Origin: AP-15 sp963747735
GTDB taxonomy: Bacteria; Pseudomonadota; Alphaproteobacteria; ATCC43930; CGMCC-115725
NCBI GenBank assembly: GCA_963747735.1
Contig: CAVVGE010000008.1
Location: 1-64,000 of the forward strand
DNA: 64,000 nt
Direction: 5' to 3'
Under the pieces are notes generated by a model that saw nothing but the letters and a program-made list of their open reading frames with translations, was not told where the DNA came from and did no database searches. Positions 25,236-35,362 of the stretch are shown one piece after another. Within the stretch, counting starts at the first letter, position 1; each line of letters opens with the position of its first letter. The position numbers were made by a program, and so were the translations under genes.

Positions 25236-26477
25236 ATGCGTAGGTTCTGCGTTGCTGTTCTGTCACTGTCGATGTTCGGCGGCGCTCTGCTGCTGGCGCC
25301 CCCCGTCGCGCTGGCGCAAATCGGCGTCGGCATTTCGGTCAACATCGCGCCGCCGCCGCTGCCGGTCTATGCCCAGCCGCCGATTCCCGGCCCCGGCTAT
25401 CTCTGGACCCCGGGCTATTGGGCCTATGGCCCAGCCGGATATTACTGGGTGCCGGGCACCTGGGTAGTGCCGCCGCGGGTCGGCGTGCTGTGGACCCCCG
25501 GCTTTTGGGCGGCCGGCGTCGGCGGCGCGTTTATTTGGCACGGCGGCTATTGGGGGCCGCATGTCGGCTTTTACGGCGGCATCAATTACGGCTTCGGCTA
25601 TGGCGGCTCCGGCTATCAGGGCGGGTATTGGAACAACGGCGCGTTCAACTACAACCGCTCGGTAAACAACATCAGCAACACCAACATCACCCGCGTCTAC
25701 AACAAGAACGTGACAGTCAACCGGACCACCAACGTCAGCTATAACGGCGGGGCGACCGGGACTCGGGTCCAGCCGACCGCGGCCGAGCAGGCCGCGCGCG
25801 AGCACGGGATCCAGCCGACCGCGGCCCAGGTCCAGCACCGCGAAGCCGCGGGCAAGGACCGCGAGGCGCTGGCTTCGGTCAACCATGGCAACCCGGCGGT
25901 CGCGGCGACACCGAGGCCCGGGGAATTCAGCGGACGCGGGGTCGAGGCGGCGCGCGGCACCGCTGCCGAGCGAACCGCACCGGGTGCGGCGCTCGGCCCG
26001 GGCGCGGCCCATAACGCCGCCGCGCACCCCGCAGCCGCGCCGGGCACACCGGAGAACCGGCGCAACCTGCCGGCCGCCGCCTCGCGCGGCCCCGCGGAGC
26101 ACGCCGCACCCGCACGCGCGGGGCAGCCGCCGGCGACGACGCAAGGGCGCGTCGAGCCGCAACGCGCGACGCCCGAGCGCAGGCAGCCGGTGACACACCA
26201 GCCGGTGACACAGCAGCCAGTGACACAGCAGCCGGTGACACATGGGCAAGGGCGGGTCGAGCCGCAGCGGAACGCACCGCAGCGCACCGGGCAGCCGGCG
26301 GCGACACAGGCTCGCGCCCGACCGCAGCACGCTGCGCCCGAGCACGCTGCCCAGCCGCGCGCGGCGCAGGCCCCGGCGCAACAGCGCGCCCAGCGGGAAC
26401 GGGCGGCGCAGGAGCGCGGCCACGGCGGCCAGCCGGCCCGCGACGACTGCCGCGGCGACAATTGCCGCAACCGGTAG
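25236..26477 (+). CDS. Secreted YXWGXW-type repeat protein with disordered C-terminus
   Basis: 413 residues. Signal peptide MRRFCVAVLSLSMFGGALLLAPPVALA. The first 150 residues of the mature protein contain aromatic repeats of the PGYLWTPGYWAY and WVPGTWVVPP kind, as in YXWGXW outer-membrane-associated proteins, then a Gly/Tyr/Asn-rich segment. From residue 190 on it is low-complexity Ala/Pro/Gln/Arg, with four QPVT[H/Q] repeats and a Cys pair at the very end (DDCRGDNCRNR). AGGAG precedes the ATG at 25236. Function unknown; probably an envelope or secreted structural protein. Confidence 0.8.
   Translation: MRRFCVAVLSLSMFGGALLLAPPVALAQIGVGISVNIAPPPLPVYAQPPIPGPGYLWTPGYWAYGPAGYYWVPGTWVVPPRVGVLWTPGFWAAGVGGAFIWHGGYWGPHVGFYGGINYGFGYGGSGYQGGYWNNGAFNYNRSVNNISNTNITRVYNKNVTVNRTTNVSYNGGATGTRVQPTAAEQAAREHGIQPTAAQVQHREAAGKDREALASVNHGNPAVAATPRPGEFSGRGVEAARGTAAERTAPGAALGPGAAHNAAAHPAAAPGTPENRRNLPAAASRGPAEHAAPARAGQPPATTQGRVEPQRATPERRQPVTHQPVTQQPVTQQPVTHGQGRVEPQRNAPQRTGQPAATQARARPQHAAPEHAAQPRAAQAPAQQRAQRERAAQERGHGGQPARDDCRGDNCRNR
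26184..26243 (+). repeat. 15-base tandem repeat, four copies, in coding sequence
   Basis: Four units of CAGCCGGTGACACA plus one variable base, encoding QPVTH, QPVTQ, QPVTQ and QPVTH. Unit number could vary by slippage without changing the frame. Confidence 0.9.
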
Positions 26478-26496
26478 CCGACCTCGCCGGCAACGC

Positions 26497-27273
26497 CTAC
26501 CACTTGCCGTACCGCAGCATGTACCAGGCGAGGCCGATCAGCTCGTGCAGCGCCAGATAGCTGTCGGATAGCGCCGGGACCTGCGGCAGAAACGCGCCCG
26601 CCGACAGTAGTAGGGCGGGCCGGTCGGGAGTGGGCTCCGGGACCACCGGGTAGCCGACCCGGTCAAATGCCCAGAGGGCGCGGGCCATGTGCCACGGGTC
26701 GGTGACGACGATCGCCGCCGGCACGCCCGCCCGGCGCAACATCTCGGCCGAGTAGAGCGCGTTTTCGTAGGTGGTCCGCGACCGGTCCTCGCGCCAGCGC
26801 GCCGGCACCTGGAATTCGTCTTGCAGCGATCTCGCCATCATGCCGGCCAAGGAATCGTCGGCGTCGCCGACCCAGCCGCCGCTGACCAGGATCGGCAGGC
26901 CGCGGCGCCGCTGCAGCAGAACGGCCTCGGCCAGCCGCTCGCGGGTGATCGGCCCGACGGTATCGGGCTTGCCCGGTATATTGGCGTGGCGATATCCGGC
27001 GGAGAGAACGACGATCGCCCCGGGGGAAGCGGCCGAGCGAACGATCGGCATTGCGCCGGCCACCGCATCGACCGAGCGGATCAGCGCATAGGCGACGATC
27101 GGCATCGCCGCGAGATAGAGAGAGGCGACCGCCCCCGTCGCCAGCCACAGGCCCCACCGCCGCGACCGCCAGGCGAGCAGGACGCCGATCATCGCCAAGA
27201 GGATGAGCAAGTTCGGCGGGATCGCCGAGGAATAGGAGAACGACTGAAGCATGCAGCAGGCCGGACGGGTCAA
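26497..27273 (-). CDS. YdcF/SanA-like (DUF218) membrane protein
   Basis: 258 residues. Two transmembrane helices in the first 70 residues, then a DUF218 domain: AIVVLSAGYRH, RLAEAVLLQRRRGLPILVSGGW, a TYENALYSAEMLRRAGV helix and VVTDPWHMARALWAF. The ElyC/SanA relatives act in envelope polysaccharide biogenesis, which fits the polysaccharide genes upstream. The frame opens with a TTG that overlaps the upstream TGA (TTGA). An ATG at 27252 is the alternative start. Confidence 0.88.
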   Translation of the reverse strand: MTRPACCMLQSFSYSSAIPPNLLILLAMIGVLLAWRSRRWGLWLATGAVASLYLAAMPIVAYALIRSVDAVAGAMPIVRSAASPGAIVVLSAGYRHANIPGKPDTVGPITRERLAEAVLLQRRRGLPILVSGGWVGDADDSLAGMMARSLQDEFQVPARWREDRSRTTYENALYSAEMLRRAGVPAAIVVTDPWHMARALWAFDRVGYPVVPEPTPDRPALLLSAGAFLPQVPALSDSYLALHELIGLAWYMLRYGKW

Positions 27274-28352
27274 ACGGGCGGGGTGTGCGGGGCGGCCTGC
27301 TCGCCGCGCAGGCGGTGATAGAGCTTCGCCGCCGCGCGCTTGAGGCCAAAGGCGAGCCCGCGCGGCGTGCGTGGGTTGGCGGCGACAATGCCCCAGCGCT
27401 CACGCCGTTTCGGCAGCCACAATTTCTTGTAGGGGTCGTCGCCGCGGCCGAGATTGATCTCGTGCGGCCGGTCGCAGGTCAGCACCCGCTCGGCCATGTC
27501 CATGGTCAGCAACGTGCCGAGCGACAGATCGTCAAACCGTTTGTCATGGGCGAGCTTGTAGATGACCGCGCGGCCGTTCCACACCAGCCAGAATTGCGCC
27601 GCGGCGGGCAGCCCGTCGACGTGGTAGATGCCCAATCGCAAGGCCCCGAGCTCGGCGGCGAGCCGGATCAGGGCCGGGATAAAGTCGGGAAACGCCTCGG
27701 CCGGCTTCCAGCTCGCCGCATAGATCGCCTGATAGTCGGCGATCGCCTGCTCGATGCCGGCGGTGCCGTCGATAAAGCTCTTTCCGAGCCGGCCGTCGCG
27801 TTCGATGCGGCGCTGCTTGCGGCGCCAGGTGTGGCGCAGCTCGGACGGCCGTGCGGCGGCATAATCGGCAAAGGACAACCCGGCCGTCTCCTCGTACCAG
27901 GTTCCGGAATGAAACACCTCCTCGACAAGGAGCCCGGCGCGCCGCAGCGCGGTGGCAGCCGCCCGGTAGCCGTCGTCCCGCGGGTCGAGCTCGGCCAGGC
28001 TCAGCCGATCGGGTTGCGGCCGTTGCGACAACAGCTCCGCGACGATCCCGGCAAGACCGGCGCGCTGATCGGCGCCGGCGGCAATGGTGCCGTGCTCGAC
28101 GCTATAGGCGTTGGTGAGGCTTGCCAGGGATCGGGGCGCTTCGTCCGCCGCGGTGCGCAGGACCAGCGCCGTTTCCGAGCCTGGCCGCTCGTCGGTGCAG
28201 ACGCAGATTTCAGTGCCGGCCGGCACACCCAGCCGCGCCATCAAATCGTACCACTCCGGCAGCGCAAAAAAGCTGTCGCCCGCGCCCTTCGCAAAGATCG
28301 CGGCAACCGAGCTCGGCAGTCGCCGAAAATCCGGATTGCGGTAGATTGGCAT
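27270..28352 (-). CDS. CelD/FemAB-like acyltransferase (Acetyltransf_6)
   Basis: 360-residue GNAT-fold protein of the BioF2-like/CelD type. The C-terminal half holds the core: RHTWRRKQRRIERDGRLG, QAIYAASWKPAEAFPDF, LRLGIYHVDGLPAAAQFWLVW and INLGRGDDPYKKLWLPKRR. Proteins of this group occur in exosortase-type polysaccharide loci and may transfer acyl or aminoacyl groups to sugars. The stop overlaps the start of the DUF218 gene, so both are one operon. The start is 40 bases from that of the divergent glycosyltransferase. Confidence 0.85.
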   Translation of the reverse strand: MPIYRNPDFRRLPSSVAAIFAKGAGDSFFALPEWYDLMARLGVPAGTEICVCTDERPGSETALVLRTAADEAPRSLASLTNAYSVEHGTIAAGADQRAGLAGIVAELLSQRPQPDRLSLAELDPRDDGYRAAATALRRAGLLVEEVFHSGTWYEETAGLSFADYAAARPSELRHTWRRKQRRIERDGRLGKSFIDGTAGIEQAIADYQAIYAASWKPAEAFPDFIPALIRLAAELGALRLGIYHVDGLPAAAQFWLVWNGRAVIYKLAHDKRFDDLSLGTLLTMDMAERVLTCDRPHEINLGRGDDPYKKLWLPKRRERWGIVAANPRTPRGLAFGLKRAAAKLYHRLRGEQAAPHTPPV

Positions 28353-28391
28353 CGAGCGGCGCGGTTGCTGGCGGAATTGTCGGGTGCGCAG

Positions 28392-29588
28392 GTGAAGATC
28401 CTGACCTTTACGACCTTATATCCGAGCGCGGCCCGGCCCCAACACGGGATTTTTGTCGAAACACGGCTGCGAAAGCTGGTGGAGAGCGGTGCCGTCGAAG
28501 CCCGAATCATGGCGCCGGTGCCGTGGTTTCCATTCGCATCCCGGCGTTTCGGCGGGTATTCGGCTTACGCTCGGGTGCCGCGCCGAGAAATTCGCCATGG
28601 GCTTCTGATCGATCATCCGCGCTATCCGCTACTGCCCAAGATCGGCATGGCCTCGGCGCCGCTGGCGCTCGCCGGCGCGGTGCTGCCGAAGCTGCGCCGG
28701 CAAATTCGCGAGGGCGCCGATTTCGACCTGATCGACGCGCATTACTTCTATCCCGACGGTGTGGCCGCGGTGCTGCTCGGCCGCGCGCTTCGGCGTCCGG
28801 TGGTGGTGACCGCGCGCGGCAGCGACCTCAACATCATTGCCGACTATCCGCTGCCGCGACGCTGGATGCGCTGGGCGGCGGCGCGCGCGGCCGGCCTTGT
28901 GACGGTGTCGAGCGGACTCGCAGAGCGGCTGGCGCGGCTCTGCGTCGCGCCGGAGCGCGTGCGGGTGTTGCGCAACGGGGTCGATCTCGCGCTGTTCCAC
29001 CCGGCCGATCGCGAGGCGGCGCGCGGCAGGTTGGGCCTGACCCGGCCGACGCTTCTCGCCGTCGGCAATCTCGTTCCGCTGAAACGCCCTTCGCTCGTCG
29101 TCGAGGCGCTCCGCGAGCTGCCCGGGGTCGATCTCCTGATCGTCGGCGAGGGGCCGGAGCGCGCCGCCATCGCGGCTCGAGCGCGCGAGCGCGGCGTTGC
29201 CGAGCGGGTGCGGCTTTTCGGCCGGGTGGCGCAGGACCGGCTCCCGGCGATCTACGCCGCCACCGATCTTCTCGTCCTCGCCTCGACCCATGAGGGTTGG
29301 CCCAACGTTCTGCTCGAGAGCATGGCGTGCGGCACGCCGGTTGTGGTTTCGGACTTCGCCGGCGCTGCCGAGATCGTCGCGGCACCCGAGGCCGGCCGGA
29401 TTGTCGCGGCCCCGACACCGGAACGGCTCGCCGCCGCAATCCGCAGCCTCCTCGCCGCACCGCCCGATCGCGGGGAAACCCGCCGTTACGCCGAAGGGTT
29501 CGGCTGGGAAGCCACGACGGAGGGCCAGCTGGCGCTGTTTGCCAAAATCTGCGGCCGGCCCGCCTACCGCCGCAGCAGCCTGCCATAG
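28392..29588 (+). CDS. Glycosyltransferase family 4, GT-B fold
   Basis: 398 residues. The N-terminus VKILTFTTLYPSAARPQHGI followed by FVETRLRKL is typical of GT4 enzymes in bacterial polysaccharide loci. The donor-binding part has LRNGVDLALFHP, LLAVGNLVPLKRP, LIVGEGPERAAI and the E-x7-E-like STHEGWPNVLLESMACGTP. The start is the GTG at 28392; the long frame before it is antisense to the acyltransferase. The 3' end overlaps the convergent glycosyltransferase by 25 bases. Confidence 0.9.
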   Translation: MKILTFTTLYPSAARPQHGIFVETRLRKLVESGAVEARIMAPVPWFPFASRRFGGYSAYARVPRREIRHGLLIDHPRYPLLPKIGMASAPLALAGAVLPKLRRQIREGADFDLIDAHYFYPDGVAAVLLGRALRRPVVVTARGSDLNIIADYPLPRRWMRWAAARAAGLVTVSSGLAERLARLCVAPERVRVLRNGVDLALFHPADREAARGRLGLTRPTLLAVGNLVPLKRPSLVVEALRELPGVDLLIVGEGPERAAIAARARERGVAERVRLFGRVAQDRLPAIYAATDLLVLASTHEGWPNVLLESMACGTPVVVSDFAGAAEIVAAPEAGRIVAAPTPERLAAAIRSLLAAPPDRGETRRYAEGFGWEATTEGQLALFAKICGRPAYRRSSLP

Positions 29589-30769
29589 ACCCCGGCATAA
29601 TGCGCGACACTGTGCGGCCACGAGCGCTCGGCATCGACATAGGCAAGCGCCTGCGCCCGGATGCGCGGCCAGGACGGCCGGTCGGCGAGCACCGCCAGCA
29701 CGGCCTCGGCGAGCTGCCTTGGATCGTCGGGCGCAAACAGGTAGCCGGTCTCGCGGTCGCGGATCAGCTCGCGATGGCCGCCGACATCGGACGCCACGAC
29801 GATGCGCTGTTGCGCCATCGCCTCCAACGGCTTCAACGGCGTCACCAGCTCGGTCAGCCGCAGCGACAGCCGCGGAAAGACAAGGAGGTCGGCGAGGTCG
29901 TAATAGCGCTGCACCTCTTCATGCGGAACGCGGCCCGCAAGGACCACACCGTCGCCGAGGCCGAGCTTGCCGGCGAGCGCGCGCAGGCGCTCCTCTTCCG
30001 GCCCGCCGCCAACGAGAAGCAGGGCAATCTCTGGGCGCCGCGCACGCAATTCGGGCAGCGCCTCGATCAGCAGATGCAGCCCCTCATACGAATAAAACGA
30101 GCCGAAAAAGGCGAGGACGGTTTTGCCGGCGAGCCCCAGCTTCGCCGCCAGGGCCATGTCGGGCTCGGCCGGTCCGCGGAACAGCGTGCGATCGACCGCG
30201 TTGGGAATGATCGTGATCTTTTCCGGCGCGACCCCGCGGCCGATCATCTCCGTGCGCAGGCCGGCGCAGATCGTCGTCACCGCGTCGGCGCGGCGCAACG
30301 CGCGAGCCTCCAGCAACCGCGTTGCACGATAGCGCAGACCGCTTGCGCCGCCGTTGCCGGCGCTCGCCGCGGCATCCTCCCACAGCGCCCGCACCTCATA
30401 GACGATCGGCAGGCGATGCCTGCGGCCGGCCCGGATCGCGGCCATTGCGTTCAGCACCGGCGAATGGGCGTGCAGGAGATCCGGGCCGACCTCTTCGATG
30501 ACCGCGTCGAGCCGATGCTCCAGATCGCCGACGATGCGCAGCTCGCGCAGCCAAGGCAGCCGTGCCGCAACACCATTCGGCATGGGTGTGCGCAAAAACT
30601 CCCAATCGCCGATCCGCTCGCGCAGCGGGCCCGGCGCATAATGCTTGCCGCCGGTCAGCAGCACCGGCTCCCAGCCGAGCGCGCGCTGCGCGCCGACGAT
30701 GCCGAGGGTGCGATACACATACCCGCTTTGCAGCGGCAGCGAATGGTCGAGAATGTGCAGGATGCGCAT
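29564..30769 (-). CDS. Glycosyltransferase resembling exosortase A-associated family
   Basis: 401 residues from the ATG at 30769. The opening MRILHILDHSLPLQSGYVYR followed by ALGWEPVLLTGGKHY matches, from memory, the exosortase A system-associated glycosyltransferases (TIGR04063-like). GT-B motifs are HAHSPVLNAMAA, IIPNAVDRTLF, FFGSFYSYEGL and TPLKPLEAMAQQRIVVASDVGG. It is likely to build an exported polysaccharide. No exosortase or PEP-CTERM gene is in this window. Confidence 0.88.
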   Translation of the reverse strand: MRILHILDHSLPLQSGYVYRTLGIVGAQRALGWEPVLLTGGKHYAPGPLRERIGDWEFLRTPMPNGVAARLPWLRELRIVGDLEHRLDAVIEEVGPDLLHAHSPVLNAMAAIRAGRRHRLPIVYEVRALWEDAAASAGNGGASGLRYRATRLLEARALRRADAVTTICAGLRTEMIGRGVAPEKITIIPNAVDRTLFRGPAEPDMALAAKLGLAGKTVLAFFGSFYSYEGLHLLIEALPELRARRPEIALLLVGGGPEEERLRALAGKLGLGDGVVLAGRVPHEEVQRYYDLADLLVFPRLSLRLTELVTPLKPLEAMAQQRIVVASDVGGHRELIRDRETGYLFAPDDPRQLAEAVLAVLADRPSWPRIRAQALAYVDAERSWPHSVAHYAGVYGRLLRR

Positions 30770-30865
30770 CCGCAGAACCGGTTTCTTTGGTCGAGGTGTC
30801 GGCAATCGCGCTTATGTCGTGACGGTCTTGCCGCGATCAATGAGCCCGAGGCAAAGCACAGCGGC

Positions 30866-31981
30866 GTGTCTCTCGATATAGAATTCCGCCGCGAAGCCCT
30901 GCCGCCGCTGGCCGCGCTGGAGGGCGATTGGCGCCGGCTCGAAGCGGCTGGCGACCCATCGTTCTTCACCTCGTGGCATTGGATCGGCGCCTGGCTGACG
31001 GCATTGCCCGAGACGAGCCGACCGGCCCTGCTCCGCGGCCTGAGCCAAGGAGAGACCGTCGCGCTGGCATTGCTCGGCGCCAGGGCCGCGCGCCGCCGGC
31101 ACGGCCTCGTCCGCTCGCGCGGCCTCTACCTCAACGAAACCGGCGACCCGGAGCTCGACGCGCTTACAATCGAGCGCAATGGCGTGCTCACTGCCGACGG
31201 CCGCGAGGCCGAAGCGGCGGACGCCCTCGTCGCCTGGTTCGCCGGCTGTGGCGGCGATGCCGACGAGCTCTATCTGAGCGGCTCGCTCCGCCCTTTGCCC
31301 GCGGCCGCGGTCGAAGGCCGGGGGCTCGCCCGTGCCGAGACTGTGGTCCCCTCCTACATTGTCGAGCTGGGTCGGCTGGCCGATAGCGGCGGCGATTTCG
31401 GCTCGGTGCTCAGCGCCAACGCGCGCCAGCAGCTGCGCCGTTCCTTCCGCCACTTCGAGCGCTCGGGTCCGCTGAGCCTGCGCGAGGCGGCGACACCGGC
31501 CGAGGCGGCGGCCTTTTTTGCCGCGATGAAAGCCTTGCATTGCGCCTCCTGGCAGCGTCGGCAAAAGCCGCACTCCTTCAGCCGGGGCTTTTTCGAGCCG
31601 TTTCACCGGCTGCTGATCGAGCGCAGCTTTGCCGCGGGTGCCGTGCAATTGCTCGCAGCCAGCGCCGGCGACCGGCCGATCGGCTATCTCTATAACTTTC
31701 GCTTTAATAATCGCATCTATGCCTACCAGAGCGGGTTTGCCGATGGCGATCCGCGCGAACGGCCGGGTGCCGTGACCCACGCCCTCGCGATCCGCCACGC
31801 GCTTTCGTCGGGAATGCAGATTTACGACTTTATGGCCGGCCGCAATCGGCTGAAGGAAAGCTTTGCTACAAAGATCGAGCCGATGCTGTGGCAAATCGTG
31901 CAGCAACCCCGCCTCGCCTTCCGTCTCGAGCGCTTCGCCCGTCGCCTCAAAGCACGCCTGACGCAACCAGCTCGGCTTTAG
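30866..31981 (+). CDS. CelD/FemAB-like acyltransferase (second)
   Basis: 371 residues. Begins with the family pattern LAALEGDWRRLEAAGDPSFF then SWHWIGAWL. The core follows: NARQQLRRSFRHFER, a catalytic-region CASWQRRQKPHSFSR, RPIGYLYNFRFNNRIYAYQS and MQIYDFMAGRNRLKESFAT. The GTG at 30866 is the only suitable start; no ATG is in frame nearby. Related in fold, not closely in sequence, to the protein at 27270-28352. Probably modifies the polysaccharide made here. Confidence 0.85.
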   Translation: MSLDIEFRREALPPLAALEGDWRRLEAAGDPSFFTSWHWIGAWLTALPETSRPALLRGLSQGETVALALLGARAARRRHGLVRSRGLYLNETGDPELDALTIERNGVLTADGREAEAADALVAWFAGCGGDADELYLSGSLRPLPAAAVEGRGLARAETVVPSYIVELGRLADSGGDFGSVLSANARQQLRRSFRHFERSGPLSLREAATPAEAAAFFAAMKALHCASWQRRQKPHSFSRGFFEPFHRLLIERSFAAGAVQLLAASAGDRPIGYLYNFRFNNRIYAYQSGFADGDPRERPGAVTHALAIRHALSSGMQIYDFMAGRNRLKESFATKIEPMLWQIVQQPRLAFRLERFARRLKARLTQPARL

Positions 31982-32050
31982 GTCGAAAAGAGGCTTGCTG
32001 CGAACCGCATAAAACGATAGAATAAAGCGTCCCGTTATGATTGAGGATTT

Positions 32051-33040
32051 ATGGCGATCCTTCTGACCGGCGCCGCCGGATTTATCGGATTCCATACTGC
32101 CAAGGCGCTGCTCGACCGCGGCGATCGGGTAATCGGCATCGACAATCTTAACGATTACTACGATGTGCGGTTGAAGCAGGCACGGCTCGCCGAATTGCGC
32201 GCCTATCCGGGATTTGAGTTCGCGCGGCTCGACGTCGCCGACCGGGACGGTGTCTTTGCCCTTGTCGCGGCCCACCCCGAATTGCGCGGCATCATCCATT
32301 TGGCGGCCCAGGCAGGCGTGCGTTATTCGCTCGAAAACCCTTTCTCCTATATCGATGCGAATGTAATGGGCACGCTCGTCATGCTGGAGGCGGCGCGGCG
32401 CATCGAAAACCTGACCGCGATCGCCTATGCCTCCTCTTCGTCGGTTTACGGCGGCAACACGAAACAGCCGTTCAGCGTCGCCGACCCGGTCGAGCAGCCG
32501 GTTTCGCTGTACGCGGCGACCAAGCGCAGCTGCGAATTGATCGCCCGCAGCTACAGCCATCTCTACCGGCTGCCCGCGACCGGCTTGCGGTTTTTTACCG
32601 TTTACGGCCCGTGGGGCAGGCCGGACATGGCGGCTTACCTGTTTACCCGGGCGATTCTCGCGGGCGAGCCGATCAAAGTGTTCAACTACGGCCGGATGGC
32701 GCGCGACTTCACCTATATCGACGACATCGTCGCCGGCACGATCGCGGCATATGACCGCGCGCCTGCCGCCGCCGCGGATTCCGGCGGAGCGCGCCACCGG
32801 ATCTACAATCTCGGCAACCACCGGCCGGAAAACCTGCTCGATTTCATCGCCGTCATCGAGCGCGCGCTCGGGCGCACCGCGCAAAAGGAATTGCTGCCGT
32901 TGCAGCCGGGCGACGTGGCGGAGAGCTTTGCCGATATCGAAGATTCGCGCCGCGACCTCGGCTTCGAGCCGAAGACCTCGATAGAGATCGGGCTGCCGCG
33001 CTTTGTCCATTGGTATAAGCGGTATCACAACGTCAATTGA
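32051..33040 (+). CDS. UDP-glucuronate 4-epimerase-like NAD-dependent epimerase
   Basis: 329-residue extended short-chain dehydrogenase. The Rossmann motif is GAAGFIGFH, with DNLNDYYDVRLKQARL behind it, characteristic of UDP-glucuronate 4-epimerases. The active site is SSSSVYG and YAATK. RFFTVYGPWGRPDMA and ARDFTYIDDIV are family signatures. It interconverts UDP-GlcA and UDP-GalA for polysaccharide. It forms an operon with the dehydrogenase downstream, 12 bases away. Confidence 0.93.
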   Translation: MAILLTGAAGFIGFHTAKALLDRGDRVIGIDNLNDYYDVRLKQARLAELRAYPGFEFARLDVADRDGVFALVAAHPELRGIIHLAAQAGVRYSLENPFSYIDANVMGTLVMLEAARRIENLTAIAYASSSSVYGGNTKQPFSVADPVEQPVSLYAATKRSCELIARSYSHLYRLPATGLRFFTVYGPWGRPDMAAYLFTRAILAGEPIKVFNYGRMARDFTYIDDIVAGTIAAYDRAPAAAADSGGARHRIYNLGNHRPENLLDFIAVIERALGRTAQKELLPLQPGDVAESFADIEDSRRDLGFEPKTSIEIGLPRFVHWYKRYHNVN

Positions 33041-33052
33041 GCGGCTTGGGTG

Positions 33053-34333
<1,281 letters not shown>

Positions 34334-34339
34334 CGGCTA

Positions 34340-34510
34340 GAGCCTGATCGCGGAAGATTGGAGCATCTCAAGCTTTCTCGCCTCCCCCGGGCTTGACCCG
34401 GGGGTCCACGTCTGATGATGCGCAGATGTCAGAACGAAAAGACGGAGACGGCCGGATCAAGTCCGGCCGAGGGGATTGGAGAGCGCTTCCAGCTAATCGG
34501 ATCATGCTCT
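34340..34510. repeat. Composite palindromic intergenic repeats
   Basis: Contains CCCCCGGGCTTGACCCGGGGG (one hairpin), GGCCGGATCAAGTCCGGCC (a second), flanked by AGCTAATCGGATCATGCTCT, a sequence common in alphaproteobacterial intergenic DNA. Related to the element at 8556-8630. It separates two convergent transcripts. Confidence 0.7.
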
Positions 34511-35197
34511 CTAGGGCAGCGCCCGGTACAGCCGCTCGTCGTAAAGCGCGCCTTCGAGCGGCGCCACTTTTTGCCGGAAATCCTTGGTCGCGGCGGTGGT
34601 CAGGCTGGTATCGAACGCGTTGCGGTCGCGCCAAGCCTCGACCAGGGTGAAGTGATTTGGATGCCCGTCCTGCTGCAGCACGTCAAACTGCAAGTTGCCC
34701 GGGTCCTTGCGGCCCGCCTCGGCCAACGCCTTGACGAGACCAGCGGCCTCGTCCTTGCCGGCTGGAAAGACATCGACATGGGTCAGCACGAAAACCGCCT
34801 GCCGTCCGGCCGTCCCCGATGGCGCCGCCAGCGACAGGCCGTTGAATATCCTGATCTCGAACGGGCCGACCAGCAGCGGCTGCAGCTCGCTGCGATGCGC
34901 CGCGGTAGCAGCGGCAGCTGCCTGCGACGCGCTTTTGTCGTGCCACGCCTCCAATGTGGCGAACCGGCTCGGCCGCCCGATTTCCTCGAACGCCTGGAAC
35001 CCGGCATTGCCCGCTTGCTGGCGGGCCGTCTCGGCATATTTGCGCAGCACCGCGGCGCCGCGCGGCGCCTTTGTCGTGGCCGCCTCGAAATAGGTGACGA
35101 TCCAGACCGGGCCGCTCGGCGGCGTTTGCGCGTGCGCCGGCTGCCCGGCGGAAAGCGCCAGCGCCATCAGACCGAAGACCAAAGATGAAGTTCGCAA
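34511..35197 (-). CDS. Exported double ABM-domain (antibiotic-monooxygenase-like) protein
   Basis: 228 residues. A signal peptide (LVFGLMALALSAGQPAHA) precedes two dimeric alpha/beta-barrel domains of the ABM type. One runs VWIVTYFEA to FATLEAWHDKSA, the other AVFVLTHVDVFPAG to FTLVEAWRDRNAFD. Both have the VEAW/LEAW strand but no obvious metal ligands. Start is a TTG at 35197; an ATG ten codons in would shorten the signal peptide. Role unknown. Confidence 0.8.
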   Translation of the reverse strand: MRTSSLVFGLMALALSAGQPAHAQTPPSGPVWIVTYFEAATTKAPRGAAVLRKYAETARQQAGNAGFQAFEEIGRPSRFATLEAWHDKSASQAAAAATAAHRSELQPLLVGPFEIRIFNGLSLAAPSGTAGRQAVFVLTHVDVFPAGKDEAAGLVKALAEAGRKDPGNLQFDVLQQDGHPNHFTLVEAWRDRNAFDTSLTTAATKDFRQKVAPLEGALYDERLYRALP

Positions 35198-35362
35198 GGC
35201 TCGCCCCCGTGTTCGCCGGCCGCATCATATCGCGGCGCAACGGGTATGCCATCAAAGCGATTTCGGGTCTGCCAAAATCGACCTGACCGCGGGCCGACGG
35301 CCGGAAAGAGCGATCCCGATTTCTTCCCCGCTCGCGAGGAGACGAGATGGGCCGCCGCCGCA

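Noticed and set aside
26184..26243. CRISPR-like array
   Set aside because: Units are adjacent without spacers and code for QPVT repeats in frame.
27285..28391. N-terminal extension of the glycosyltransferase frame
   Set aside because: Antisense to the acyltransferase; the glycosyltransferase family starts at the GTG at 28392.
30812..33028. 738-codon leftward open frame
   Set aside because: Antisense to the acyltransferase and epimerase, both with strong motifs.
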